Position numbers and translations under genes: made by a program
Shown: positions 19,816 through 27,714 of the stretch, in pieces
Numbering within the stretch: the first letter of the stretch is position 1
Layout: each line of letters starts with the position of its first letter
Notes under the pieces: generated by a model
Seen by the model: only the letters and a program-made list of their open reading frames with translations
The model's database searches: none
Told to the model about the DNA's origin: nothing
From: JACCWP01 sp963785115
Lineage (GTDB): Bacteria; Actinomycetota; Actinomycetes; Propionibacteriales; Nocardioidaceae
NCBI GenBank assembly: GCA_963785115.1
Contig: CAWATY010000006.1
Span: forward strand, 712,332-776,331
Length of the DNA stretch: 64,000 nucleotides
Direction of reading: 5' to 3'

Positions 19816-20269
19816 CGACGACACGCGGTACCTCGCGCTGGCGATCGAGCAGGCCCGAGCCGGACGCGCGGAGGGTGGCATCCCGATCGGCGCCGCGCTG
19901 GTCGCCGACGGGGTCGTGCTCGGGGTAGGGCGCAACCAGCGGGTGCAGCTGGGCAGCGCGATCCGGCACGGCGAGACCGATGCCCTGGAGAACATCGGGA
20001 GGTTGCCGGCGTCGACCTACCGGCGGGCCACGATGTACACGACGCTGTCGCCCTGCCACATGTGCTCCGGCGCCATCTTGCTGTACGGGATCGGCCGGGT
20101 CGTGCTCGGCGAGAACCAGACGTTCATGGGTGCCGAGCCGCTGCTGCGCTCGTACGGGGTCGAGGTCGTCGACGCGGCCTCGCCGGAGTGTGTGCAGATG
20201 ATGGCGGAATTCATCGCGGCCGAGCCGTCGCTGTGGAACGAGGACATCGGCGAGGAGGACGGCGGCTGA
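19805..20269 (+). CDS. Cytosine deaminase of the yeast Fcy1 (CDA-fold) type
   Basis: The GTG at 19805, inside the end of the permease gene, gives a 154-residue protein; yeast Fcy1 has 158. Zinc ligands and catalytic acid are His55, Glu57, Cys84 and Cys87 (HGETDALEN and SPCHMCSGA), with the same 29-residue His-Cys spacing as Fcy1. Further shared elements are LLYGIGRVVLGEN and the C-terminal WNEDIGE, which resembles the end of the yeast enzyme. It should convert cytosine to uracil and ammonia and so feed the uracil dehydrogenase. The bacterial CodA type is a different amidohydrolase. Another nucleobase or creatinine-like substrate cannot be excluded. Confidence 0.82.
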   Translation: MLTDDDTRYLALAIEQARAGRAEGGIPIGAALVADGVVLGVGRNQRVQLGSAIRHGETDALENIGRLPASTYRRATMYTTLSPCHMCSGAILLYGIGRVVLGENQTFMGAEPLLRSYGVEVVDAASPECVQMMAEFIAAEPSLWNEDIGEEDGG

Positions 20270-20300
20270 CCACGATCGGCGGGCCAGGCCCGGCACCGTC

Positions 20301-20306
20301 TAGATT
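20301..20306 (+). promoter_or_regulatory. Leaderless -10 box (TAGATT) before carbamate kinase
   Basis: TAGATT ends 6 bases before the ATG at 20313, the spacing expected when transcription begins at the start codon. There is no Shine-Dalgarno sequence in the 43-bp gap. This indicates a separate promoter for carbamate kinase and barbiturase. Confidence 0.5.
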
Positions 20307-20312
20307 CGGCAC

Positions 20313-21260
20313 ATGCGGATCGTGGTGGCCCTGGGCGGCAACGCCATGGTCGGTGCCGACGGCACCGCCGGTCCGGACGACCAGCGCGCGGCGATCGCCA
20401 CGGCGATGGAGAGCATCGCCGAGCTGATCAGCGGGGGCCACGAGGTGGTGCTCACCCACGGCAACGGCCCCCAGGTGGGCAACCTGCTGCTCAAGAACGA
20501 GCTCGCCGCCGAGGTGGTGCCACCGGTGCCGCTGGACTGGTGCGTCGCCCAGACGCAGGCGACGATCGGGATGCTGGTGCTCGACTCCCTCGACCAGGCG
20601 CTGGTCGTCCGCGGGCTGCCGGTGCCGGTGGCGGCGCTGGTCTCCCGCACCCTCGTGGACGAGGCGGACCCCGGCTTCTCCGACCCGACCAAGCCGATCG
20701 GCCGCTACGTCGGTGAGGACGAGGCGGCCGTCATGATCGAGCACGGCCAGCACTGGAAGCGCAGCGGTGAGCGCGGCTGGCGTCGCGTGGTCGCGTCACC
20801 CGAACCGCTGCGCTGCCTCGACTTCCCCGCCGCCAAGGCGCTGCTCACCGCCGGGTTCGTCGTGGTGTGCAGCGGTGGCGGCGGCAGCCCCACCGTGCGG
20901 CGCGAGGGTGAAGGCTACGTCGGCGTCGAGGCGGTCATCGACAAGGATCTGACCGCCGCGCTGCTCGCCGAGCAGGTCGCGGCCGACGTGCTCCTGATCG
21001 CGACCGACGTGGAGGCCGCGGTGGTGGGCTGGGGAACGCCGGACGCGCGTCCGATCGGTGAGGTGACCACCGACGAGCTTCGCGGCCTCGCGGCCAAGGG
21101 CGAGTTCGCGGCCGGGTCGATGGGACCCAAGATCGAGGCCGTGACACGCTTCGCCGAACGTACCCGCAACATCGGTGTGATCACGTCCCTGCCGCTGATC
21201 GCCGAGGCCGTCTCCGGCACGGTCGGCACCCGCGTGTATCCCGCCGCCCTCGTCAGCTGA
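20313..21260 (+). CDS. arcC: Carbamate kinase
   Basis: The 315-residue product is of usual length and carries the family motifs in order: VVALGGNAMV at the N-terminus, HGNGPQVGNLLLKNE, VVCSGGGGSPTV, DKDLTAALLAEQVAAD and AAGSMGPKIEAV. It transfers phosphate from carbamoyl phosphate to ADP, giving ATP and carbamate, which decays to ammonia and CO2. There are no arginine-deiminase genes here, so the carbamoyl phosphate must come from another source; the FdrA-DUF1116-DUF2877 trio at 3.4-7.0 kb is the obvious one. It is followed after 24 bp by the barbiturase gene. Confidence 0.93.
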   Translation: MRIVVALGGNAMVGADGTAGPDDQRAAIATAMESIAELISGGHEVVLTHGNGPQVGNLLLKNELAAEVVPPVPLDWCVAQTQATIGMLVLDSLDQALVVRGLPVPVAALVSRTLVDEADPGFSDPTKPIGRYVGEDEAAVMIEHGQHWKRSGERGWRRVVASPEPLRCLDFPAAKALLTAGFVVVCSGGGGSPTVRREGEGYVGVEAVIDKDLTAALLAEQVAADVLLIATDVEAAVVGWGTPDARPIGEVTTDELRGLAAKGEFAAGSMGPKIEAVTRFAERTRNIGVITSLPLIAEAVSGTVGTRVYPAALVS

Positions 21261-21284
21261 CCGACTCAGAAAGGCCACAGCGTC

Positions 21285-22391
21285 GTGCCCTCAGCCATCG
21301 AAGTACGCAAGGTGCCGATCCACTCCGTCGCCGACGCCAGCGAGCTGGCCACGCTCATCGACGACGGCGAGCTGGACGCCGACCGCGTCGTCGCGGTCAT
21401 CGGCAAGACCGAGGGAAACGGGGGTGTCAACGACTACACCCGGATCATCGCCGACCGCGCCTTCCGCGAGGTGATCGCCAACAAGGGCACCCGGTCGACC
21501 GACGAGGTGGGCGAGATCCCCATCGTGTGGTCCGGCGGCACCGACGGCGTGATCAGTCCGCACGCGACGATCTTCGCGACGCTGCCGGACGATGCGGTTG
21601 AGGCGAGCGACGAGCTGCGGCTCACCGTGGGCTTCGCGATGAGCGACCAGCTGCTCCCCGAGGACATCGGCCGGGTGCCGATGATCGAGAAGGTGTCGGC
21701 CGCGGTGCGGGTGGCGATGGAGCGGGCCGGCATCACCGACCCCTCCGACGTGCACTACGTGCAGACCAAGACCCCGCTGCTGACCATCACCACGATCCGT
21801 GACGCCAAGAGCCGCGGTGAAACGGTCTGGACCGAGCACACCCACGAGTCGATGGACCTGTCCAACGGCTGTACGGCGCTCGGTGTCGCCGTCGGCCTCG
21901 GCGAGATCGAGATGCCGACCGACGCGGACGTGATGAACGACCGCGAGCTGTACTCGGCGGTGGCGTCGTGCTCGTCGGGCGTCGAGCTCGACCGCGCCCA
22001 GGTCGTGGTGGTCGGCAACGCCCGCGGCGTGGGCGGGCGGTACCGGATCGGGCACGCGGTGATGACGGACGCGTTGGACGCCGACGGCATCTGGTCGGCC
22101 ATCCGCGACGCCGGCCTCGAGCTGCCCGAGCGCCCGCACCCGTCCGACCTGGACGGCCGGCTGGTCAACGTCTTCCTCAAGTGCGAGGCCAGCCAGGACG
22201 GCACCGTGCGTGGCCGGCGCAACGCCATGCTCGACGACTCCGACGTGCACTGGCACCGTCAGATCAAGGCCTGCGTCGGCGGGGTCACCGCCGCGGTGAC
22301 CGGCGACCCGGCCGTGTTCGTGTCGGTGTCCGCCGCGCACCAGGGCCCCGAGGGCGGCGGCCCGGTGGCCGCGATCGTCGACCTCGGCTGA
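21285..22391 (+). CDS. Barbiturase / cyanuric acid amidohydrolase family ring-opening enzyme
   Basis: The 368-residue product has the three-repeat architecture of this family with one Lys and one Ser per repeat: Lys41 (GKTEGNGGVNDY) and Ser83 (VWSGGTDG); Lys162 (VQTKTPLL) and Ser230/Ser231 (CSSGVELDR); Lys299 (NVFLKCEAS) and Ser347/Ser349 (VSVSAAHQGPEGGG, which also holds the metal site). Rhodococcus barbiturase has nearly the same length. The enzyme opens barbiturate to ureidomalonate, or cyanurate to carboxybiuret. The uracil-directed neighbours favour barbiturase; the family is too conserved to decide by eye. A GTG start with AGAAAGG 10 bases upstream was chosen. Confidence 0.88.
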   Translation: MPSAIEVRKVPIHSVADASELATLIDDGELDADRVVAVIGKTEGNGGVNDYTRIIADRAFREVIANKGTRSTDEVGEIPIVWSGGTDGVISPHATIFATLPDDAVEASDELRLTVGFAMSDQLLPEDIGRVPMIEKVSAAVRVAMERAGITDPSDVHYVQTKTPLLTITTIRDAKSRGETVWTEHTHESMDLSNGCTALGVAVGLGEIEMPTDADVMNDRELYSAVASCSSGVELDRAQVVVVGNARGVGGRYRIGHAVMTDALDADGIWSAIRDAGLELPERPHPSDLDGRLVNVFLKCEASQDGTVRGRRNAMLDDSDVHWHRQIKACVGGVTAAVTGDPAVFVSVSAAHQGPEGGGPVAAIVDLG

Positions 22392-22400
22392 CGCCGAGCG

Positions 22401-22484
22401 GTTTTCGCAGCCTGGGCTGGGAAAACACCGCTTACCCAGCGCTACATCCCTGGGGAAGCGACATCGTCGCAGGCTGGGCTGCGA
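22401..22484. terminator. Hairpin-rich intergenic region between convergent genes (probable bidirectional terminator)
   Basis: Three inverted repeats fill the gap between the barbiturase and SDR genes. The first is 22401-22426 (GTTTTCGCAGCC against GGCTGGGAAAAC, one mismatch). A second pairs CGCTTACCCAG with CTGGGGAAGCG (one mismatch). A third at 22467-22484 pairs TCGCAG with CTGCGA and is followed by AAAA, i.e. a T-run for the minus strand. The outer arms also share GTTTTCGCAGCC in inverted orientation. Confidence 0.55.
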
Positions 22485-22498
22485 AAACGCGGGCCGCG

Positions 22499-23266
22499 TC
22501 AGCGGCCGCGGCGGCCGGCCCGCTCGGCGAGGCCGGCGGGGGCGATGCGGGCCAGCCGGGCGAGCACCCGGTAGCGCTTCGACGGCACCGAGACGGCTGC
22601 TCCGCGGGCGAGGTCGCCGAGGGCGTCGCGCACCAGCCGGTCGGCGTCCAGCCACATCCAGCCCGGGACGCCGCTCATGTCGGCCTCCATCCGCTGGTGG
22701 AACTCGGTGCGGACGAAGCCCGGGCACAGCGCCATCACCTGCACGCCTGTGCCGCGCAGGGTGACCGCGAGCCAGCGGCTGAAGCTGATCAGCCAGGCCT
22801 TGCTGGCGCCGTACGTCCCGCGGGGCATGAAGCCGGCCACGCTCGCGACGTTGATCACCGCGCCGCGGCGCCGCTCGACCATGCCGGGGAGCGCCGCGTG
22901 GCACAGCCGCATGGGTGCCCGGACGAGGACGTCCAACGAGCGCTCCTCGTCGACCAGCGAGCTGTCGAGGAACCAGGTCCGCAGCCCGAAGCCGGCGTTG
23001 TTCACCAGCAGGTCGACGGGCGCGTCTGAGTCGCGGAGCACCTCGGCGACTGCGTTAGTGCCGGCGTCGGTCGACAGGTCAGCGGACAGCACCCGGGCCG
23101 CCACCCGGTGCCGGGCCGCCAGCTCGTCGGCGACCGCGCGCAGCCGGGCCCCGTCCCGTGCGACCAGCACCAGGTCGTACCCGCGTGCCGCCAACGCCCG
23201 GGCGAAGGCCAGGCCGATCCCCGCCGTCGCGCCCGTGACGAGTGCGGTACGGACGGGTGGCGGCAT
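22499..23266 (-). CDS. Short-chain dehydrogenase/reductase (classical SDR)
   Basis: The start chosen is the ATG at 23266, giving 255 residues. The cofactor motif TGATAGIG lies near residue 11, NNAGFG about residue 86, and the catalytic Ser/Tyr/Lys are in VASVAGFMPRGTYGASKAWL. It is an NAD(P)-dependent oxidoreductase of the DltE/YqjQ-like branch; substrate unknown. It is transcribed toward the barbiturase gene and divergently from the ParA-like gene, so it is unlikely to be part of the pyrimidine pathway. Confidence 0.88.
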   Translation of the reverse strand: MPPPVRTALVTGATAGIGLAFARALAARGYDLVLVARDGARLRAVADELAARHRVAARVLSADLSTDAGTNAVAEVLRDSDAPVDLLVNNAGFGLRTWFLDSSLVDEERSLDVLVRAPMRLCHAALPGMVERRRGAVINVASVAGFMPRGTYGASKAWLISFSRWLAVTLRGTGVQVMALCPGFVRTEFHQRMEADMSGVPGWMWLDADRLVRDALGDLARGAAVSVPSKRYRVLARLARIAPAGLAERAGRRGR

Positions 23267-23311
23267 CGCGACAGCATCCCAGATGCTGCGGCCGTCGGGC
23301 ATGATGGCGAG

Positions 23312-24079
23312 GTGACCACCGTGCTTGCCGTCGCCAACCAGAAGGGTGGCGTGGCGAAGACGACGACGGTGGCGTCGCTCGGCGCCGCGCTGGTCGAGCT
23401 CGGCCAACGGGTCCTGCTCGTCGACCTCGACCCGCAGGCCTGCCTGACCTTCTCGCTGGGCATCGACCCCGAGGACCTCGAGCACTCGGTCCACGAGGTG
23501 CTGCTCGGAGACGACAAGGTCGACAACGTCCTGGTCACGGTCGAGGAGGGTCCGGACCTGCTGCCGGCCACCATCGACCTGGCGGCCGCCGAGGCCGCCC
23601 TGCTCACCCGCACCGGTCGCGAGCACGTGCTGCGGGTGGCGCTGGAGGACGTCGTCGCGCACTACGACTGGGTGCTCATCGACTGCCCGCCGACGTTGGG
23701 CGTCCTCACCGTTGCGGCGCTCTCGGCGGCCGATCAGGTGCTGATCCCCTTGCAGTGCGAGACGTTGTCGCACCGAGGCGTCGGCCAGCTGCTCGACACC
23801 GTGCACGACGTGCGCCGGTTCACCAACCGCGGGCTCACCGTCCTCGGCGTGCTGCCGACGCTGTTCGACGGCCGTACGCAGCACGCCCGGGCGGTGCTCG
23901 ACGCGGTCTCCACGACGTACGACCTCGACGTGCTCGAGCCACCGGTGCCGAAGACCATCCGGTTCGCGGAGGCTCCGGCGGTGGGCCGCTCCATCCTCTC
24001 GACGGCTCGTCGCCACCGCGGTGCCGAGGCCTACCGCGAGCTGGCCCGCGGTCTGGTCGCCCGGAGTGCCGCGGGCTGA
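23312..24079 (+). CDS. ParA/Soj-family ATPase
   Basis: The GTG at 23312 gives a 255-residue protein that starts directly with the deviant Walker A motif (NQKGGVAKTTT, residues 9-19), as normal for ParA. Walker A' and B segments are VLLVDLDPQ and VLIDCPP. No ParB gene is adjacent, so this is an orphan ParA; similar proteins in actinobacteria position cargo or sit near the RhlE helicase locus without a known role. It shares a 45-bp divergent promoter region with the SDR gene. Confidence 0.88.
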   Translation: MTTVLAVANQKGGVAKTTTVASLGAALVELGQRVLLVDLDPQACLTFSLGIDPEDLEHSVHEVLLGDDKVDNVLVTVEEGPDLLPATIDLAAAEAALLTRTGREHVLRVALEDVVAHYDWVLIDCPPTLGVLTVAALSAADQVLIPLQCETLSHRGVGQLLDTVHDVRRFTNRGLTVLGVLPTLFDGRTQHARAVLDAVSTTYDLDVLEPPVPKTIRFAEAPAVGRSILSTARRHRGAEAYRELARGLVARSAAG

Positions 24080-24149
24080 CCGCTCGCCTTACCACGCGAC
24101 GCAGGCAACGCTCGCGGTGGCGTGCCCGGTTCGTGCCCGTTGTCGGGAC

Positions 24150-24155
24150 TAGAGT
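24150..24155 (+). promoter_or_regulatory. Probable -10 box (TAGAGT) of the L,D-transpeptidase-like gene
   Basis: TAGAGT ends 8 bases before the ATG at 24164 and no ribosome binding site is present, compatible with a leaderless or near-leaderless transcript. A convincing -35 element is not seen. Confidence 0.4.
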
Positions 24156-24163
24156 GTGCGCCG

Positions 24164-24886
24164 ATGAGCCGACATCGTGACGACTCCGTCCGGGTGCGCC
24201 CGGTGCGCGCAGTGGCGTTCGTCCTCGCGGTGAGCCTCACCGTGACGGCAGCGGTCGCCGCGTTCGGCATGCTGCCGCACCCGTCCACGGCGTCCGCGAA
24301 CGCCATGGGCCCCGGCGAGTCCGACTCGTCGGCCCTGCTGGCGCTTTCCGAGCTGACCGCGGCCGCCGAGCAGATCGCCGACCACTCCGCGGTTGTCGAC
24401 GACGACGACGTGGCCACACCGCCGTCGCAGCCCACGGAGCAGACCCCGGAGCAGACCCCCACGCAGCAGCAGCTGGACCGGACACCACCCGCGGGATCGG
24501 GCCTCGGTCGCCGGGTCGTGCTCGACCTGTCCGCGCAGCAGGTCTGGCTGGTCCGCGACACCGGGTCGCTGCTGCGGACCTACCTCGTGTCAGGGAGCGT
24601 CTACGACAACGTCGAGCCGGGCCGCTACGAGGTCTACTCGCGCTCGGAGACGGCCACGTCCTACGACTACTCGAGCACCATGCGCTGGATGGTCCGCTTC
24701 ACCGAGGGTGCCCGTGCCGCGATCGGCTTCCACAGCATCCCGCGCACTGCCGACGGCGAGCCGGTGCAGACGGTGCAGCAGCTGGGCACGCCGCTCTCGC
24801 ACGGCTGCATCCGGCAACGCCCGCGCGACGCCCGCCTGATGTGGGACTTCGCGCCGATCGGCACGCCGGTCGTCGTGACCGCCTGA
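24164..24886 (+). CDS. Exported L,D-transpeptidase (YkuD-domain) family protein
   Basis: The 240-residue product has a basic N-terminus and a hydrophobic signal or anchor segment (about residues 15-35). A Pro/Thr/Gln-rich linker follows, then a YkuD domain starting near residue 123 (GRRVVLDLSAQQVWLV). The catalytic motif is SHGCIR with Cys215 and His213. Such enzymes form 3-3 cross-links in peptidoglycan or attach proteins to it, outside the membrane. The domain is compact but keeps the key residues. It lies between an orphan ParA gene and the convergent helicase gene. Confidence 0.85.
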   Translation: MSRHRDDSVRVRPVRAVAFVLAVSLTVTAAVAAFGMLPHPSTASANAMGPGESDSSALLALSELTAAAEQIADHSAVVDDDDVATPPSQPTEQTPEQTPTQQQLDRTPPAGSGLGRRVVLDLSAQQVWLVRDTGSLLRTYLVSGSVYDNVEPGRYEVYSRSETATSYDYSSTMRWMVRFTEGARAAIGFHSIPRTADGEPVQTVQQLGTPLSHGCIRQRPRDARLMWDFAPIGTPVVVTA

Positions 24887-24907
24887 CGCACAGCCCGGCG
24901 CGACCCG

Positions 24908-26569
24908 TCAGTCGGTGGTGGCGTCCTGTCCCTCGGTCTGCTGGCCCTCGGTCTGGCCGCCCTGACCCTCGGTCTGGCCGCCGCGCCTGCGGCGTCGCCG
25001 CCGGCGGGTGCCACTCGCCGAGGGGTCCGCGGTGTCGGTGGCGACCGCCGACTGCGTGTCGCCGCCGGCGGGAGCGTCCGCGTCGACCGGCTGGCCGCCG
25101 CGGGTCCGCTGCCGCTGGCGTGAGCGTCGCGGCCGGTCGGACGAACGCTCCGACGAACGCTCCGACGAACGCTCCGACGAACGCTCGCCCGAGCGCTCGG
25201 AGGAACCGGACCGGTCCCGGGATCGCGAGTCGCCGCGGCCCGCGGGCCGCTGTCGCGGCTCCTGGGGCGCGGCCGGCACCAGCCGCCCGGTGACGTCGTG
25301 CGGGATGCCGAGGTCGTGGTAGATGTGCTCCGACGTCGAGTACGTCTCCTGCGGCTCGGGGAACGGCAGGTCGAGCTCGCGGTTGATCACGCCCCACCGA
25401 GCCAGGTCAGGCCAGTCGACGAACGTGACCGCGATCCCGGTCGCTCCGGCGCGGCCGGTACGGCCGATCCGGTGCAGGTAGGTCTTGTGGTCGTCCGGGC
25501 AGTGGTAGTTGATGACGTGCGAGACGCCCCCGACGTCGATGCCGCGTGCAGCGACGTCGGTGGCGACCACGATCTCGACCCGGCCGTCGCGGAACCGGGC
25601 CATGACCTTCTCCCGGGCCACCTGCGCCATGTCGCCGTGCAGCGGTGCCGCGGGGAACCCGCGTTCGGTCAGGTCGTCGGCCACCCGCTGGGCGGCCCGC
25701 TTGGTCCGGGCGAAGACGAGCACCTTGCCGCGGTCCTCGGCCTGCAGGATGCGCGCCACCACCTCGGGCTTGTCGAGGTCGTGCGCGCGGTAGACGAACT
25801 GGGCGGTGGCGGGCACCGTCTGGCTGTCGCTCGACGACTCGGCGCGGATGTTGACCGGGTGCCGCATGTGGGTGCGCGCCAGCCCGACGATCTCGCCCGG
25901 CATCGTGGCTGAGAACAACATGGTCTGGCGCATCTCGGGCGTCTTGGCGATGAGCTTCTCGACGTCGGGCAGGAACCCGAGGTCGAGCATCTCATCGGCC
26001 TCGTCGAGCACCAGCACCTTGACGTGGCTGAGGTCGAGGGAGCCGCGGTTGGCCAGGTCGAGCAGCCGGCCCGGCGTACCGACGACGACCTCGACGCCAG
26101 CCTGCAGTGCGTCGAGCTGCGGCTCGTACGGAACCCCGCCGTAGATCGTCATGCACCGCGAGCCGCGGTGCCGAGCGGCCGTCGTCACGTCGTTGGCGAC
26201 CTGCAGTGCGAGCTCACGGGTGGGCGCGATCACCAGGGCCTGGGGCTTGCCCGGAGCGGCCAGCTCGTCGTAGTCGCTGTCGTGGCGCGCCACCGTGCGC
26301 TGCAGGACGGGAATGCCGAAGGCCAGGGTCTTGCCGGTCCCGGTGCGGGCCTGGCCGATCATGTCGGTGCCCAACAGGGCGATCGGGAGCGTCATCTCCT
26401 GGATCGGGAACGGCTCGGTGATGCCGACCTCGTCCAGGGCCTTGGTGATCTCGGCGCTGACGCCGAGATCGGAGAAGCTGGTCAGGATGGTCCTCGTCTC
26501 GGGGTGTCTGGCAGCGGCGCCACGGCTGCTGTGCCTGCCCAGCGCCGCAGGTCGCGGCGCGGGCCGCAC
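24908..26569 (-). CDS. rhlE: DEAD/DEAH-box RNA helicase (RhlE-like)
   Basis: Motifs in order: FPIQEMTLP (Q motif), ARTGTGKT (motif I), PTRELALQV, VLDEADEML (DEAD), FSATMPGE (SAT) and HRIGRTGRAG (motif VI). The C-terminal 150 residues are Arg/Ser/Gly-rich with tandem 4-residue repeats and a run of Arg, probably an RNA-binding tail. The end is set to the GTG at 26569, the only conventional start that does not add a long tail. Homologous proteins begin about where a CTG lies at 26485, preceded by GAGACGAGGA, so that CTG may be the true start. It probably helps ribosome assembly or RNA decay. Confidence 0.88.
   Translation of the reverse strand: MRPAPRPAALGRHSSRGAAARHPETRTILTSFSDLGVSAEITKALDEVGITEPFPIQEMTLPIALLGTDMIGQARTGTGKTLAFGIPVLQRTVARHDSDYDELAAPGKPQALVIAPTRELALQVANDVTTAARHRGSRCMTIYGGVPYEPQLDALQAGVEVVVGTPGRLLDLANRGSLDLSHVKVLVLDEADEMLDLGFLPDVEKLIAKTPEMRQTMLFSATMPGEIVGLARTHMRHPVNIRAESSSDSQTVPATAQFVYRAHDLDKPEVVARILQAEDRGKVLVFARTKRAAQRVADDLTERGFPAAPLHGDMAQVAREKVMARFRDGRVEIVVATDVAARGIDVGGVSHVINYHCPDDHKTYLHRIGRTGRAGATGIAVTFVDWPDLARWGVINRELDLPFPEPQETYSTSEHIYHDLGIPHDVTGRLVPAAPQEPRQRPAGRGDSRSRDRSGSSERSGERSSERSSERSSERSSDRPRRSRQRQRTRGGQPVDADAPAGGDTQSAVATDTADPSASGTRRRRRRRRGGQTEGQGGQTEGQQTEGQDATTD
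25141..25188 (+). repeat. 12-bp tandem repeat, four copies, inside the helicase tail
   Basis: The unit ACGAACGCTCCG is repeated four times (the last with two changes). It encodes a Ser/Glu/Arg repeat in the C-terminal tail of the helicase, in frame. Confidence 0.9.
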
Positions 26570-26629
26570 GGGGGCGTCCGCTGCTCGTCCGCCCAGCAGT
26601 CTACGCGGAGCGGCCCTCGGGCCCGTCGG

Positions 26630-26635
26630 TACGCT
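26630..26635 (+). promoter_or_regulatory. Leaderless -10 box (TACGCT) of the ferritin-like gene
   Basis: TACGCT ends 6 bases before the ATG at 26642, with no Shine-Dalgarno sequence, the standard arrangement for leaderless transcripts in actinobacteria. Confidence 0.5.
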
Positions 26636-26641
26636 GCGGCC

Positions 26642-27370
26642 ATGCCCGACCCGAGCACCGACGGTGCCGCCGAGGAGCCCGCCCCCGGGGCGCTGCCGGC
26701 AGCCTTCGACGACCCGGCCTACCGCGAGGCGGTGGTCGACCTGCTCGGGGCCCTGGCCTACGGCGAGCTGACCGCCTTCGACCGGATGGCGGAGGACTCG
26801 ACGACCGCGCCGGACACCCCCGCCAAGGTCGAGCTCGCCGCGATGGCGTGCGCGGAGTTCGCTCACTTCACGCGGCTCCGCGACGAGCTGCACAGCCTCG
26901 GCGCCGACCCGTACGAGGCAATGGACCCGTTCCGGGGCACCTTCGACCGGTTCCACGCCAACACCGCACCGCGCAACTGGCTGGAGAGCCTGGTCAAGGC
27001 CTACGTGGGCGACGGCCTGGCCAGTGACTTCTACCGCGAGGTGGCGGCCTACCTCGACGAGCGCACCCGGACCCTGATCCTCGAGGTCCTCGACGACTCC
27101 GGGCACTCGGCGTTCGCCGTCGACCGGGTCCGTGCCGCGATCGACAAGGACGCCCGGGTGGGGGGCCGGCTGGCGCTGTGGGGGCGGCGGCTGGTCGGCG
27201 AGGCGCTCAGCCAGGCGCAGTCGGTGGCCGCCGAGCGGGACGCCCTGACCGCGCTGCTGGCGGGCGGCGTCGACCGGCCGGGGATGGACCTGGCCGCGAT
27301 CGGCCGGATGTTCGCGCGGCTCACCGAGAACCACGCCAAGCGGATGGCCTCGCTCGGGTTGTCGTCCTGA
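26642..27370 (+). CDS. Ferritin-like-fold protein (MiaE-like, Rv3210c type)
   Basis: The 242-residue product is all-helical, with a di-iron-like arrangement: GELTAFDRMAEDS, AMACAEFAHFTRL, and a second pair around DDSGHSAFAVDR and ENHAKRMA. Actinobacterial homologues form a conserved family related to tRNA-hydroxylase MiaE and to ferritins; none is well characterised. It diverges from the RhlE-like helicase, the same gene pair as Rv3210c/Rv3211 in M. tuberculosis. Family confident, function unknown. Confidence 0.8.
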   Translation: MPDPSTDGAAEEPAPGALPAAFDDPAYREAVVDLLGALAYGELTAFDRMAEDSTTAPDTPAKVELAAMACAEFAHFTRLRDELHSLGADPYEAMDPFRGTFDRFHANTAPRNWLESLVKAYVGDGLASDFYREVAAYLDERTRTLILEVLDDSGHSAFAVDRVRAAIDKDARVGGRLALWGRRLVGEALSQAQSVAAERDALTALLAGGVDRPGMDLAAIGRMFARLTENHAKRMASLGLSS

Positions 27371-27403
27371 GCCCTGGACGGAACCTCGGGCGTGGCGTCC
27401 GGG

Positions 27404-27634
27404 TCAGCCGGTGGCGCCGAAGCCCACCTTGCGCGCGGTGCCCTCGCTGATGTCCACGTAGGCCAGCGTCTCGGTCGGCACCACGACCCGGCGGCCGCTC
27501 TTGTCGGCGAGGACCAGGGTGCCGGACTTGCCGGTGAGCGCCTTCTCGACCGCCGACGCCACGTCGTCGCCGGACTGGTCGGAGTCGAGCACCAGCTCGC
27601 GGGCGACGTTCTGCACGCCGATCCTGACCTCCAC
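27404..27634 (-). CDS. DUF3107 small conserved actinobacterial protein (Rv3208A/TB9.4 type)
   Basis: A 76-residue product starting at GTG 27634 with GAGGAG about 5 bases upstream. The sequence begins MEVRIGVQNVARELVLDSDQ and contains LVLADKSGRRVVVPTETLAY, the DUF3107 pattern. It corresponds to Rv3208A, which neighbours a TetR gene in M. tuberculosis just as here. Function unknown. It lies convergent to the ferritin-like gene and downstream of the TetR gene on the same strand. Confidence 0.85.
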   Translation of the reverse strand: MEVRIGVQNVARELVLDSDQSGDDVASAVEKALTGKSGTLVLADKSGRRVVVPTETLAYVDISEGTARKVGFGATG

Positions 27635-27714
27635 GGCAACTCCTCGCTCGATCTGCTCGCCCGGTGCTCGCCCGATGGGGGGCACCTCGTCGTGCTCGAC
27701 TGTAGCCAGCCCCT

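Noticed and set aside
21285..22391. Dedicated cyanurate (triazine) degradation enzyme
   Set aside because: No biuret hydrolase or allophanate hydrolase gene is nearby; uracil-directed neighbours favour barbiturase, although the family cannot be split by eye.
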